Under the pieces are notes generated by a model. The model did not search any database and was not told where the DNA came from. It saw only the letters and a list, made by a program, of their open reading frames with translations. 64,000 bases of DNA from Oscarella lobularis (Eukaryota; Porifera; Homoscleromorpha; Homosclerophorida; Oscarellidae): assembly GCF_947507565.1 (NCBI RefSeq), contig NC_089188.1, forward strand, positions 434,001 through 498,000, read 5' to 3'. Below are positions 51,843-64,000 of this stretch, one piece after another (position 1 is the stretch's first letter; the number at the start of each line of letters is the position of its first letter). Made by a program: the position numbers and the translations under genes.

Positions 51843-52172
51843 TAAGAATCCTGTGATGAGAACGCGACTCTATCATCATGCGTATCCCTAAGAATCTTGT
51901 GTTGAGAACGTGGCTCTATCATCATGGAAATGCCTAAGGATCGTGTGTTGAGAACGTGGCTCTATCATCATGCAAATCCCTAAGAATCTTGTGTTGAGAA
52001 CATGGCTCTATCATCATGCATATCCCTAAGAATCTCGTGTTGAGATTGTGACTCTATCATCATGCAAATCCCTAAGAATCTTGTGTTAAGAACATGGCTC
52101 TATCATCATGCATATCCAATAAGAATCTTGTGTTGAGAACGTGGCTCTATCATCATAGATATCCCTAAGAAT
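51843..52172. repeat. 46-bp minisatellite, about 7 copies
   Basis: The unit reads AAGAATCTTGTGTTGAGAAC then GTGGCTCTATCATCATGCAT and ATCCCT. Copies vary at several positions, and one has a two-base insertion. It starts about 90 bases outside the right arm. Confidence 0.85.
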
Positions 52173-53974
52173 CTCGTACGCTTACCGACGTTGCATTCGC
52201 CGAACTTCGTCCGTTTCACAAAGTCCCCAGGGAGGTGATGCCTTCTGCTGCATCTTCTTGTTCTCTCATTGATATCGTCGGATTGATCCAAGCGTCGAGG
52301 AGAGAAAAGAACTGAATCAAAGTAAGACCAGATTCAAATAACAATCTATGGTGTTCGTTACCTTGACGTAGAGAGATTTTGGACGAAGGAATTGATCCAT
52401 AAAGTACACAACATCTACAAAAGAATTCAATATTACATATAAAACGTAAATTCAATTTCGTACTGCGAGATCACACACTCAACTGAATCCCATTGTTTCA
52501 TAAAAAATGTTTGGAATCGGAGAAACGACCTAAATGACCAAAAATTCCGATATTCTAAAATCTTCACCTCGCGGATTTCCAACCTACTAAACGCGTTAGA
52601 TCGACTCTAATTCACTAACTCGCGTGGTCAAATGGCTCGTTCAAGTCGAAATTCGCAAAGAAAAGAGTCGTAATTCTTTTGGGGACCCAAATCGTGCCTG
52701 TTCGTATTTTTGAGCCATTTTTTCGTACTTCAGCGTAAGCTATTGATCGCATCGTGCTTAGGAGTTGCAGATCACTGCCAAAAAACGAGGCGAAAGTGAT
52801 CGGCGAAGGCCGCGTGGAGAGATCACCTTTTCTATCGCGACAAACGGGCTCCCGATCGCAGAGACGCTTACCAAACACCGTCTCTTGCATTCTTCCTGAG
52901 CTTCGAAGCAGTCGTCGCCGCCGAAATCACCCGTTTTCGTCTTCTACGCCACAATTCGTTGCTTCTTCGAGATCACGTGTTTGGTTCCTGATGTCCCGTT
53001 TGAGGACAAGACCGCGAGAGTCGATCTACGATAGTCTAACCAAAACGCAAGAAGAGAAGCTGTGTGGAAAAGAAACAGCGAACACGAGGCATCGTCCACC
53101 ATCTCTAACTCGAAGCAAGAAAGCTCATTCATTGCCAGAAATAGAAACACTGACTATAATCATGCCGCAACACACAGTCGAACCGGTATTGAAACCGGTT
53201 TACATTTTTGCACCTATTCAGACTATTCAGTCGGAGTTCTTTCTCAGAGAATCTCGTCGAGTTGGCTTCAAAAGCGCCAACGCGAAGGGAGCACAAGAAT
53301 GTTGCATCTTTGTAGTGCATAATTGTAAAGAAGCGCCAACTGAAAGTGGTAGTCAACCAGTCCTGGATACCGGTATCGTCATCGAGTATACCAATTATAA
53401 GCATCTTCTCTACAGCAGATGTGAGGAGTAAGGGTGGGAACAATCCGACTAGTCAAACGATTGCTCAATTGAGGAAGACTTTTATATACAGGAGTGATAC
53501 ATAACCACGGCTTTTGAAGAAAGCTTCAAAAGCTTTACTTTCAATTGAGCGCATAATGCTGATCTCGCTGCAATCCCAGTTAGGGAACGTCATTACGTAG
53601 CGTGATCTAGCATACTTTCTGGACTACATAATGTTTCCCTTTCGTGTTGAGAGATGGGAAAGACCATCGCGACCATTTCTTCAACTCACATCACCTTTAT
53701 AGTACTTAGACGTGTCTACCACGTAAGGAAAGAAGGTGTAATAAAAATCAACTAAAAACATTTTGTTCTTGGGAGAGGAGAGAGGGGGGTTACAACAAGA
53801 TATCGTATACAAAATAGTAACATCAAAATACAGAGAAAACGTCTAACACTTATCTGATGCACTACCTCTACAAATGGGGGAGGTACGAGGGACAGGCTGA
53901 GATACGATGGAGGAAGAGGAAGAACAAATATGCGCAGCTGGGTTAGGGTAGAAACACAGCCAAGCGGCTAAATG
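52173..53974. other. Region with unassigned open frames
   Basis: A plus-strand frame at 52754-53431 (225 codons) has protein-like composition in its second half (for example EPVLKPVYIFAPIQTIQ), but minus-strand frames overlap it and no domain is recognised. On the minus strand at about 52210-52410, two short stretches separated by a GTAACG donor and a TTGATTCAG acceptor (YFMDQFLRPKSLYVK, then FFSLLDAWINPT) could be small exons. The interval 53435-53974 shows nothing. Confidence 0.25.
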
Positions 53975-55555
53975 TTATTTACAACGAGTTCTTGACACTT
54001 CGAAACCATGCTCCAGACGTGGCAAAGATTCTGCAGCACGAACTGACCTAGGTTCATGTGTACAGGTATAGAGCTAAAATTAGAAGGGGAGAGCAAATAC
54101 CATTGCCGTCCACGTTCTTTATCTTCTTCAGGAAGCTTTTGCTGTCGCTTGATAATTGATAGAGCAAAACGATTTGTTCTCGCTTCAGAGAAACGAGGAA
54201 CTCTTTAAGAAGCGGAGAATATTCTTTCAGAAGTGGCAAAGGCTCTTGCTAAAAACGAAAATAGTTATTTTAGATCACAAGGAGCAGGAAATTCAATACC
54301 TGATCAAAAGCGAAGTGTGGGCAAAAAGAGACAGCTTCTGCCCCTAGTGCTTCACACGCTTTCGTGACGAGTTTTGAAACGTTGCAAATGAAGCATTTCC
54401 TGCCACACAAAAGAATTCGTTCCATTCGCTCGTTAAACAAACCGCCTAGACTTGACTCAGAATCGTCAACTTTAAGTATTATCTTTAGCTCCTGTTGAAG
54501 TTGTTCCTTGCTGAACAGTACCTCTCCAAAGTATTTTTGCACTTCAAACGCGGTCACAGTACCGTTTTCGATGCCCAAATAAAGTCCTCTCCAAAATTTG
54601 AATACTGGTTGCAGAACGAACTGAAGCAACTTCTCTAATGAATCCAGACGCGGCATCGGCTCTGAGGTGTAATCGTGCCACACATTCTGAAAGACAGTGC
54701 TCACGTGAAGGTCACTCAGCTGTTCGATGTACGTCTGGAGATGTTCAAATTCCGAAAAAATTTCAGGCTCTGCGGCAGCATTGCGCACTTTCCCAAGAAT
54801 CTCGTCGAGTGACACTACAGATTCGAATTAATGGGAGACAGAAGAAAGAGAAACGCTAGATCTAGCCTTGGTAAAAATCTTACCGTTTCCTAATTTTTCA
54901 CATATCCGTAGAAAATTGTTTAGAAGACGCTTTTCCGTTTTGAACGCTTTTCTCATGGCTTCTTCGGCTTTTTCACGCAAACACAGAGCCACGTTTGGCT
55001 TTTGAGCATCAAGCAGGTGACAGATCTCCAAAAAAGTATCCCTTTTGCTGGAAGTATTAAAATGGGCAACAGAAAGTCTGTCCTCGTCCAGGAACTGAAC
55101 GACTTCTTCTACTACCTTCCTTGCTTTCAAGATGTAGATGCGCACGGCTTTATCGCAATTGCCCAAGTCTGAAAATTAAGGTGGTATAAAAGAAAGACAA
55201 AATTTTTGACTAGGAAAGTACTCACCGCGATTGAAGAAATAGCCCTTCCATAAACGCCAAGTCACGATGCTTCTCAGCCAAATCTCGTTTGAATGCTGTT
55301 CTTCTGGAGCAGTTTCACTCAGAAGAAGCTTTAGAAGTTGATTTGCCAAAACATCATGCGGACGCCACGGCCATTTTGCAGAAATCTTGCCCAGTACTAC
55401 TAGTAGACTGTTTTCTTTCTAATATAGGCAAGTAAAAGTAATAGGCATGAAGACAAGAGAACATCATACAGCAAGAACTTGCTCCAGGACTTTTGCTGCA
55501 AATTTCCTAACACTGGCAACCAGTTTCGCGTGAAAAAGTTGGACTTGGAAAAACA
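53975..55555 (-). CDS. RNF213 (mysterin)-like fragment
   Basis: At least six exons read continuously on the minus strand: 55555-55470, about 55417-55232, 55167-54886, about 54817-54300, about 54250-54103 and about 54051-53975. Features recalling the RNF213 stalk region are FLEIC then ALCLREKAEEAMRKAF, then FWRGLYLGIENGTVTAFEVQ, QQELKII and NERMERI. RNF213 proteins are giant AAA+ E3 ubiquitin ligases of about 5000 residues; only about 480 residues are seen here. Neither the AAA+ modules nor the RING are present. Upstream exons would be expected where the USP9X-like gene begins on the other strand, so this is a truncated copy or part of a rearranged gene. The assignment is from remembered pattern, not alignment. 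Confidence 0.45.
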
Positions 55556-55951
55556 CTATGATAACTTTGTCACCTTTCTCCTACGCATTGCTCGTTTATA
55601 GTATATCCACATTCTCTCCGAATCAGATGAAACGGCGAATGTTGTTTATACTGAAGTTTTACTCTAAAAAACTACACCTCCCTTCAGCATACCACTGCAA
55701 CCAGCGACCACGTGCAATAGCACCACAACATTTTTAGGTCACGTCGCGTGTGTACCTCCCCGTTGGTGTGGCCTGGGTAACGCCGAAACACACGCATATC
55801 ATCCCAACTTATTTACAAACAATAACACATTTATATACCCGTCGAAGACGGGTACACAGCTAGTAAAACTAAAACTTCGCAACCTTTCGCTTATCACTTA
55901 GCGCGCGTTAGATAACAAATATTTATTAATATTTTTATTTGTTTAATCCAG
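55556..55951. other. Junction between two truncated genes
   Basis: No exon of either neighbour is recognisable here. Patches are AT-rich. The 5' parts of both divergent neighbours are absent on their respective strands. Confidence 0.4.
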
Positions 55952-58900
55952 GTATTAGGCTTGCTATGGAACCTAGCACATTCAGAAGACTGCTCTGCCG
56001 AAATATTGGATGAAGCTCTTAATGCTCACATCAAAATATTAGATTACAGCTGTGCAGCAGTATACAAAATAGTCTATATGGTAATGACGCGTGTAGCAGT
56101 ACTTTTCACGCAGGAACGAGATCAGCACAAGAGTTTGTGGCTTGAACTATGCCTTGCCGAGTTGAAGAGCGACACGTGGGTCCTTCCAGCGATCAAGATG
56201 ATGCGAGACATTTTCACCATGTACATTGAGGTCTCAGGAAAAGAGTTCTTTATGAGGGGGCACATTGATAAATGACGGGGATTAGGCACCGCACAGCTCG
56301 TCCATTCGAATTACTACTATAGGCAGGACATGATTCAGAATGTCGACTCCCAATCAAGTCTGATCGAACTTCTGACGACCAATTTAGAATACTATATGAG
56401 CAAAGTGAGGAAACACTGCGAAGGTGAGATTGAATATTTGATACATTTGGGGCAAACGACAATTTCTTTCTCGCGCTGCTGTCAATCCTGGCGCAACTCC
56501 CAAGGACGTCGTCCTCGACGGTAGAACGAATCATGAGCAACAGGTGAATGACCGACTGACGTTTCTCAAGTAAGTGAAAGAGAGAGAAAGGCTCCTTCAC
56601 TCCCTGCAGTGAATTCTTTAATTCTAGATTCGTTCTCAAGGATGGGAGGCTGTACCTTTCTCTGAGCCACGCTATCAAGGTAACAATTATAAGAAATAGT
56701 ACGGTATCCTTAAATTGCCTCTTTTTTAGATTTGGACTTGTTTGGCTAAGAAAGCCGTGTTTCCTTCTGATAGGGAGGCCTGTTTCAAATGGTTTTCAAA
56801 GGTTTTTCTTTTCGTTAAGTCTTTTTCTTTGGTTGCCATTTTTTGGCGTTCTTAGGTTATGGGAGAAGATCCCGATTTGGAAACCTCAGGCTACGAAAAG
56901 TTCTTTGAAGATCACGTCATGAATCTAGATCCCGCTCTGTTGACTGAAAGCGGAATGAAGTTGGTTGCGTAACGAGATAGAGATATTTACTGAAAATTCT
57001 TCTATTCGTTAGATGTTTTGATCGCGCGTTCAAACTGGAAACCAGTATAGTCATAAATTGATTTCAAAGAGACACAAATTCGTCACTTCGAATCTATCCA
57101 TGACCGGAATCGACTACATATGAAAGGTGGGGCAAAAAAAACAGAAAGACTCCCCATATGCATCATCATCTTGTATATTTATTCCTTACTTTGTCATACA
57201 TATGTAGGATCCTTAGGCGCTTTGCTAGGATTATCAATTCTCTAGGTGATTCTATTTGGCGCGGATGAAATCGTGTTAAAGGCAATAGAACTCATGAAAG
57301 ACGTTCACACTCATCTCTCGCCTACTCTATTGACCCGTCAAGTTAACCAATGACGAGCTGGGTTTTTATTGATCGTTTCTTTTTTGTTTTTTCTCTACAG
57401 GTGGCCATTCACATAGATTTGATAGGAAAATGTTTTGAGCATCTCAAAACGTCTTTCGAAGTGCTGAAAGTTCGTCTTGAAGCGCCCGAACGGCACGTGC
57501 ACGTCACTCAAATGGTCCGCTGTCTGACGCTTCTTCGAGAATACATCGCCCAATGCGACGACGCTCACAAAGGCGAGAGGACGTTTCTGCCCCACGGAAA
57601 GTAAGAAAGCGAGAGGGAGAGAGGCGCATTGCCATTATTGGATATACGACGATCTCCAATAACTCAGGTCGTTGCTTGGGAAACATATCATGTTGACCGT
57701 ACGCTTTCCTCTTCCGTCGGGACGACAGGAGGATTTGGAAGTATCGACGCACGACAACGAATCTTTAGGAGCGTTGCGTTGCAAGATCATACGATTGTAC
57801 GGTGACAAAAAGTTTGGGGAGAGTGGGCATTAGATTTTCGTTATGATAGGAAAAAAGGGTCGTCGTCGCATGGAATCAAAATCGATTTATTTCTCAACTG
57901 AGAGGTGGTGAATCCGGTGGAAGATCGCCGACTGATGCACCAGCTTTCGATTCGAGAGAGAGCCGTGAGCGGGGATGTAGCCAAGGCGGACTGCCTCTGA
58001 ATTTCTTTTTAGGTTTTGTCTACGAAAATTCGTTATAAACGACACGGATCGCCGTCTCAAGATCCCTCTTCTGATTCGTCATCCAATTCATCACCGACTC
58101 TATGTGAGAGCACCGAAGAAGAGTTACCTGGAGTGGTATATACTTTAGTTTCGAACGAAAATCCCTCTAGCGTTGCTTTCTGTTCAGATAATGTCTAGGA
58201 ATCTGAAATACTGTTTGCTTCTCCTTCGAATTTGTCAACTGGGAAGCCAGTTGAATGCGTCCGTTCTTCGCGACAGAGCGCGCAAACTGTTGGACTTGAT
58301 TCCGTTCAATCAGAAAATAATCAAGAAATTTCTACAGTTCAAAAACGAAGGAGGTTTCAGGCAACTGGAAAAGATGTGTTTTCAACTTCATCCGGTTTCC
58401 ATTCTGTATCATCTAGAGGTGCGGAAAATTACGACTCTTACCCGTGGGGGATTTTGACGTATCTTTTTCTTTCTATCTAGGTTTTGCAGTCGCTTCTTCT
58501 TCCTGCGACGTCGTCTCCCGACGACGAGCAATCGGATTCGTTTCAGCTTTGGTTCATCGAAAACGGGGGCATTTGACTGCTTCTGAAATTGCTGGAGAGT
58601 CCCGAATTCGTCAAGGACGCCGACGTGAACACGAGAAAGTGAGTTTATTTCCAATAAAACTGGCGAATGTCTTTCGTAAATTCTCCCTTCTTTCAAGATC
58701 GATTTATAGTGTGACTATAAGGCTCCTGCGTCTCTTTCTCGCATCGCTCGGAATGGTTCAAGGGTTTAATTGGGCGAAGGAGTTGATTAGTGAAAGTCTA
58801 ACGAAAGAGGCGGCCGCGTGCGGCCGAGTCAAACAGTTGCGCGAAGCGCTTTTGCATCTACCTAGCATTCATTCGGACTTACTACTGAGACAGATTGTCA

Positions 58901-61900
58901 ATTGGATAGGCCAATCGGCTTCAAAGACAGTGCGTTACAATCTCTCGTAATAAATTTTTCTTCATTTTTTGTTTCTCCCGCGTAGGTTTTAGATGACGTG
59001 AATCTAGTCACTTTAGAAACGGTTTGTTGTATACAGCGGTTCGCCTGGAGCGCGGCGGCGGGAGCCGCTCACTTAGCCAAAGCGTCGGGTGACGCGACTC
59101 ACAAGGCCATTGAATCGGTGCGCGGCGTCAATCCTATAGTCGCGTTTTTTTATTCTCTCTTTTCTGTCTAGAAACCCATTGATTCAGAGAGCGCTTCACT
59201 TTGTAAAGAATCTTTGGAGGTAAGTGGTGGAGCCACCCCGGTGCTGTAAAGATCTCAAATCTGGACACTAGGTGCTTTCCACTCTACTCGCACTTCAGCC
59301 CAACTTGCAGTAATCCTTGATCAAAAAGCGCGACTGGCAGACGTTTATTATAGATCTTTTGCTAATGAGTAGAAGCAGGTGAATGTTCTGAAATCCGCGA
59401 AGGGGAAATTTGCATGACGTGCGCTTTTTAGCCTCTTCGGCTCACTGTCTGTGATCAACTTTTCCTCATGGTGACTCGATGCTCCACGACGCCGAACCCT
59501 CTTCGTTTCCTTCTCACGCTCTTGTTCACTGATCTATCCGTAAGTTTCGATACGTTAGGACTCCTCGTATGTTTGTGCTAGACTGTAGTTTCGGAGAACG
59601 AACGGTCTTCTTCCGAATATTTCACTCTTCTTTGCAAGTAAGCAGGCCTTTTTTGACGGTAAAATGGAATGGATTATTTCTTGCCTTCAGATTGCTTAGC
59701 AATGTGCGGCAGACGGAGGCGTTTGCTTTCGACGCCTATCACAAACTGAAACTCGAAGTGGAGTGGCTGAAAAAAGTCAAAGTAAGCCCCAGGAGACGAC
59801 ACATCCATTGTAACTCCTAACTCCTCACCATGCTGACTTACAGTCGTCTCGAGGCTGTACGACAGTCGAAGATACACTTCTCGAAGGTCGTTTAAAAATC
59901 GCGAAAGAACTGCTGCAATTTCAACCGGAAGAAGTAAAGCGTCGACTCGGATCAGCAGCAAATGGGGGCGAGAACCTCGTCCAGGAGCTCGTTGAAGAGT
60001 TTCTCTGCCCGACGTCGAAGCAGCTCAGCCTCTACAAAAAGGGAGTTGGTGAGTTGGCGAGAAGCTTATAAAGGATTGTACCTCGTTTTGTGAAACCTTT
60101 TTTATTTGCAGCTCCTCTTCCTTCTGAGTCGATGGAGGCGATTTGCTCGTCGCATTCTACGCAACTTGCTGCCTATGATCTACTTGTAGTCTTATGCTTC
60201 CACTGCATTCCCAATATGGAACGACTTTGCCAGCTTCAGGACGAACTCTTCTACTCAGGTTAGCACCACAGAATAATTGAAGATGTTTCGCTAAATGTTT
60301 CAATTGAAATATAAACAGCTACTTATTATTGTTATTTTACTGATTTAGTCCGGTTGTATTTTGAATTCTAGAACACGAAATGCCGTTAATGGAGTGGGAA
60401 TACATGCCTCCCATTTGCGCTGGACCAATCGGTGGTTTTGTTGGACTTAAAAATGGCGGAGCCACGGGTTACATGAATTGCGTTTTGCAAATGGTTTTCC
60501 TATGTTGTTTTCTGCTTTAATTTATTGATGTCTTCTTCTTGTAGCTGTTTATGATTTCCTCGCTGCAAGACGGCATTGTGAAAGTCAAAGGCCTTTGGAA
60601 GGAAGACGAAGAAGAGGAGCCGTCGTTCTTCGAGGAAGGGAGTCAGGTGAGTTCAAAGAGAAGCGAATCGAGAAAACGTCTTATTTCTTTTCGGGCGTTT
60701 CAGCGTCTAAAAGAGAAAGTAGTCAACGACTATGAACGAGCGGAGAACGGAGGCAACAGCGCAGACATGAAGGCGTATCGCTTGGGCGTCGTGAAGCAGA
60801 TCCAATGCATTTTCGAAAGGTCATTTCATGAAGAGTCGTCTTCAGTATTACACGCCACGGAGCTTCTGGAAATCGTTCAGGTGCGAAAATTTGTACATAG
60901 GGCCTTGTGCAACGTCCTTTTGAAATTTAATTGTTTTCTATAGAATGGGGGATCGGCCCGTGAACGTGCAAGAGCAACAAGACGCTATGGAGTTTTTCAA
61001 CGGCGTTGTGGACTGCATAGACGAAGGGTTAAAAACAATTGGCCACGAGGTAATCGTGTCGAAGGTTCTCGGCGGCTCTTTTGCCGATCAGAAAATTTGC
61101 AAAGGCTGTCCGCACCGATACGCTAGCGAGGAGGAATTCATATCGCTCGCCGTGGACATTCGCTATCACGGTCATCTCCTCGAGTCGTTGGAGCAGTACG
61201 TCAAAGGCGATTTGCTTGAGGGCGATCGCGCGTATTTCTGCAAGAAATGCAACAGAGAGGTTTCCGCGTCTTTTCTCTCTTCAATTTTTCAAAATATGCC
61301 GATTGCAGGTTGACACATTGTCGAGAATATGTATCAAATCGTTGCCTCCTGTACTGATGATCCAGCTAAAACGATTCGGATACGATTGGGAACGGTAGTA
61401 GAGCTCTCGTACACTAAAGTGTATAACCTCGCGTTTTATACCACGTCCAATGACTGCGCTGTCAAATTCAACGATTACCTAGAAACATAGAACCGTATAC
61501 TGTCGACGGCCTGGCGAAAATCGAAGGCGAACGCATTGGCGTGAGCAGCGATGACGAAAGCGACGACGAGAGAGAAAAGACGATTAATCAATGCACTAAG
61601 TACAGTCTTGCTGGCGTCGTCATACACAACGGCAATGCGAGCGGAGGCCAGTACTACAGTTTCGTAGAGCGGAGGTTTTAGCTTCATGAAACATTGTGTC
61701 CTTCTTTTCATTCTTTTTGGTTTTAGGATGGGCGAAGATGAGGCTAAGTGGTACAAATTTCAAGACGGTGAGGTGTCCGAAGCTAAGTTGGAGGACGACG
61801 AGGTGCCTTTGTTTAGAGAAAGAAATGCCTCCTGCGCACTGGTTTTATCTAGGAATTGAAAGCTCAATGCTTCGGTGGCGAAGTAGTCGGCGAGAAGTAC

Positions 61901-64000
61901 GACCACGTTACGAAAAGTCGAGACAAGGGAACTGTTTAAGTAAGATGCTCACTTTAATAAACGCGATCGTTTGGGATGCAGTATCGTCGCCAGAAACGCT
62001 GGTGGAACGCTTATCTTCTGTTCAACGAACGCGTCGATTCGCCCTCTACCAGTTTGCGAATTCGCATCTCATCTCAACGCACGACGAGTCTTTGTTTTCT
62101 TTTGCAGAGGCGGTCAGCAACGATGTGGGCAAACTGCCTGTTCTTCCCGGCGCAATCGAGCGCAGAATAGCAAAAGAAAATCTTGAATTTATGCATCTGA
62201 AGGCGTTGTTCAGTATAGAAAATTTTCGTTTCATGAGAAGCGTCGATTCGGTCGCCCCTCTCACTGTCGACGTCGAGCCGATGGTAACCGAATCTAATGT
62301 CGACTTCTTTATAACGATCAGATTCTTGCAGAAGGAGACGCAGGAGAAATTGGTCATGCTCGTTTTAAAGCTCTTGACGAATTTTTTGCTCTCCTACGGC
62401 CTTCGAGCGAAAAAGGCGATACGAGGATTGGCCGGTGAATGGGTCAACAGTCTCCTGTCGTTGCTCAAGTGCAGTAAGAATATGCGTTTTTGGTTTGCTA
62501 CATCGGCGCTCTTTTGCCATCCGCAACGCTTCGTGGAGTATCTCCTCGAATGTCCCAATCAAGGAGTGAGGGAGAGATATGGGAGGGGGGATGCCTATTC
62601 ACTTCTTTGTGCTTTAGGTTCGCACGGCTTTTAGTCGCTTTCTTGCCTACCTTGCTCACTTTTCTCACAACGACGGCCCCTACGTCAATCACTCGCCTGT
62701 CTACGGTCCTGCCTCCTCTGATATTATTGGATGTAAAGAGCGATTAGCTTAGACGAGAAATGGACTATTGTCTTTACAGCTCCGACGTCTCGCGAAACCC
62801 TTAGCGACTGCATCGTAGAAGCCGTTCTCAATCTCCTAAACAAGGAAGTGGGCGAACACGAGCGTCACATCAGCAAGTATTTCTTCTTCTTTCTGACGTA
62901 CTGCTCTTTCTCTGATGCAGAGGTCAGTTTTAACCCTCTCCCCACGTCCGCTTACGAAAACGAGCTTTTTCTTCTCAGCTTTCTCAATTGCTGAAAATGC
63001 GCGTACCGGCCCTATTCATAGCGCTCGCATTGGGCGAGGGTCCGGCTCTGATTGGCTACCGGCAACACGCGACCGATTTGTCGCGTCTTTATAGCGTCGT
63101 GTCGGTACTCGTGCGTTGCTACGACGTATCCCGTCACATTATTAATTGCGTCAAGGTTGCAACGCAGCCTATCATAATCGTCGATGAGATTTGCTACTTT
63201 GAACTACAGGAAGCAAAACCGGCTCCAAATCCGCTCTACGAGCTGTCTCAGCCGGAGGGAATGCACCCGGAAATTGTCGAGGCTTTGTTTGAAAATCAGA
63301 AGTATGTCTGCCTCGCTTTTGTGCCTTTGATATTTGAGTCACTTTTTTAGGTATCTGAAAAAGGTCATTAGCGAAAACGCTGCTGCTGAAGACACTTTGC
63401 AATTATTTAAAGTTCGTCGTCCCTGCGACGTTCTCCCCACATCGTAGTTTCATTTCGTTTTTTTCCCTCCTTAGTTTCTTTGTTGGGAAAATCCTACGAT
63501 GTCGCGCATGGTTTTAACCGAATTGCTCTATCAGGTTCGTTTTTCGGGTGCACGCGAGAATGTTAGCTAGAGTACCGCGCGTCGTAGATTACGTACGCGT
63601 TGGCGTACGAACTCCGACCCTACTAGGATTTGCTCTACTGTATACTCATGCTGGACGACTCCTGGCAGCATGCTCGTCTCCTAAACTGCGTCAGAAGTGA
63701 GTGGAAACGAGAGCTATACTGTCGGCGGAGATATCTCTTTTCCTTAGGATTCCAAGAAAATCAGCTTGACGGTATCTTGGATATAATTCGCAGATCAACA
63801 AATAACCAGCCGAAGAGATCGTACCAGTGCATCAAAATGCTTGTCAATCTGTTCACAACGTAAGTGGAATTTCCTCAATAAGCGCTTTTCTCCGATCCTG
63901 TTCGCTTTTTTGCTTAGATCTCGTGTGGCGAATGAACTTCTCAAAGACGAGTCCATGTACCGACCTTTTAAAGCGTTGGTCGATTGGCTAGGAGACAAAC
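55952..64000 (+). pseudogene. USP9X: USP9X-type ubiquitin hydrolase, C-terminal part, disrupted
   Basis: Some 25-30 short exons follow USP9X collinearly, from VLGLLWNLAHSED to YQCIKMLVNLF and DWLGDK at the window edge, where it is cut. The N-terminal third or so is absent upstream. In-frame stops occur inside conserved exons: TGA at 57121 (expected Trp), TGA at 57899, TGA at 58574, TAA at 59311 and TAG at 63624 (ELRPY then stop then DLL). Near 61452 the acceptor AG is missing before DCAVKFNDY, and the frame shifts shortly after. The Cys box reads GFVGLKNGGATGYMN, with Gly at 60467-60469 for the catalytic Cys. The His box is GGQYYS (Gln at 61649-61651), and WYKFQDG has Gln at 61761-61763 where Asp is expected. 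The zinc-finger Cys pairs (CKGC, CKKC) remain. Intact USP9X is a cytosolic deubiquitinase. Confidence 0.85.

Noticed and set aside
56231-56296. In-frame TGA at 56273 taken at first as another premature stop
   Set aside because: It lies inside a 66-bp intron (donor GTCTCA, acceptor CACCGCACAG) that restores the USP9X-like frame.
57121-58576. Three in-frame TGA codons in the USP9X-like gene considered as recoded (selenocysteine or altered code)
   Set aside because: TAA and TAG also interrupt conserved exons further on, an acceptor is lost, and other genes in the window (SMCHD1) end in TGA; decay explains all of it.

Overview
This is animal nuclear DNA. Genes are split by many very short GT-AG introns, mostly about 45-70 bases. 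I recognise metazoan families: an SMCHD1 orthologue, a USP9X-type gene, a Frizzled-like receptor, an RNF213-like fragment and a kelch fragment. There is also a Ty3/gypsy-type LTR element and much simple and tandem repeat. The compact gene structure and divergent receptors suggest a non-bilaterian such as a sponge, but that is inference. I cannot name the species.

Layout: (1) 1.5-10 kb holds three tandem paralogous seven-transmembrane (7TM) receptor genes sharing intron positions. The first is followed by a train of about 15 small exons, mostly in symmetric phase 1-1, encoding a long glutamate-rich tail. (2) 10.2-11.1 kb is a large palindrome. (3) 13.4-15.8 kb is a Frizzled/Smoothened-like receptor gene. 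(4) 17.1-18.8 kb holds two abutting minisatellites. (5) 19.0-22.3 kb and 45.7-51.75 kb are the two arms of an inverted duplication enclosing about 23 kb. Inside lie a small secreted-protein gene, a complete SMCHD1-like gene on the minus strand (33.9 to 24.4 kb), an array of exon-intron units with acidic exons, a 2.9-kb GCA-repeat locus open for Ala/Gly-rich protein, and an almost intronless gene for an unrecognised protein of about 808 residues. A minus-strand gene and a broken kelch fragment also lie there. The right arm alone carries an internally deleted LTR retrotransposon; the left arm preserves the empty insertion site. (6) 51.8-52.2 kb is a 46-bp minisatellite. (7) 54.0-55.6 kb carries minus-strand exons resembling RNF213. 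(8) 55.95-64.0 kb carries the C-terminal part of a USP9X-type gene. It has several stop codons, a missing splice acceptor and a frameshift, and all three catalytic positions are substituted.

How the parts work together: the receptors at the left are membrane signalling proteins. SMCHD1 is a chromatin ATPase, and it sits head-to-head with a short gene that may share its promoter. The USP9X-like locus looks dead or at least non-catalytic. Splice junctions were inferred by eye from reading frame, GT/AG signals and family resemblance. Phase sums were checked for the four receptor genes and the acidic exon train.
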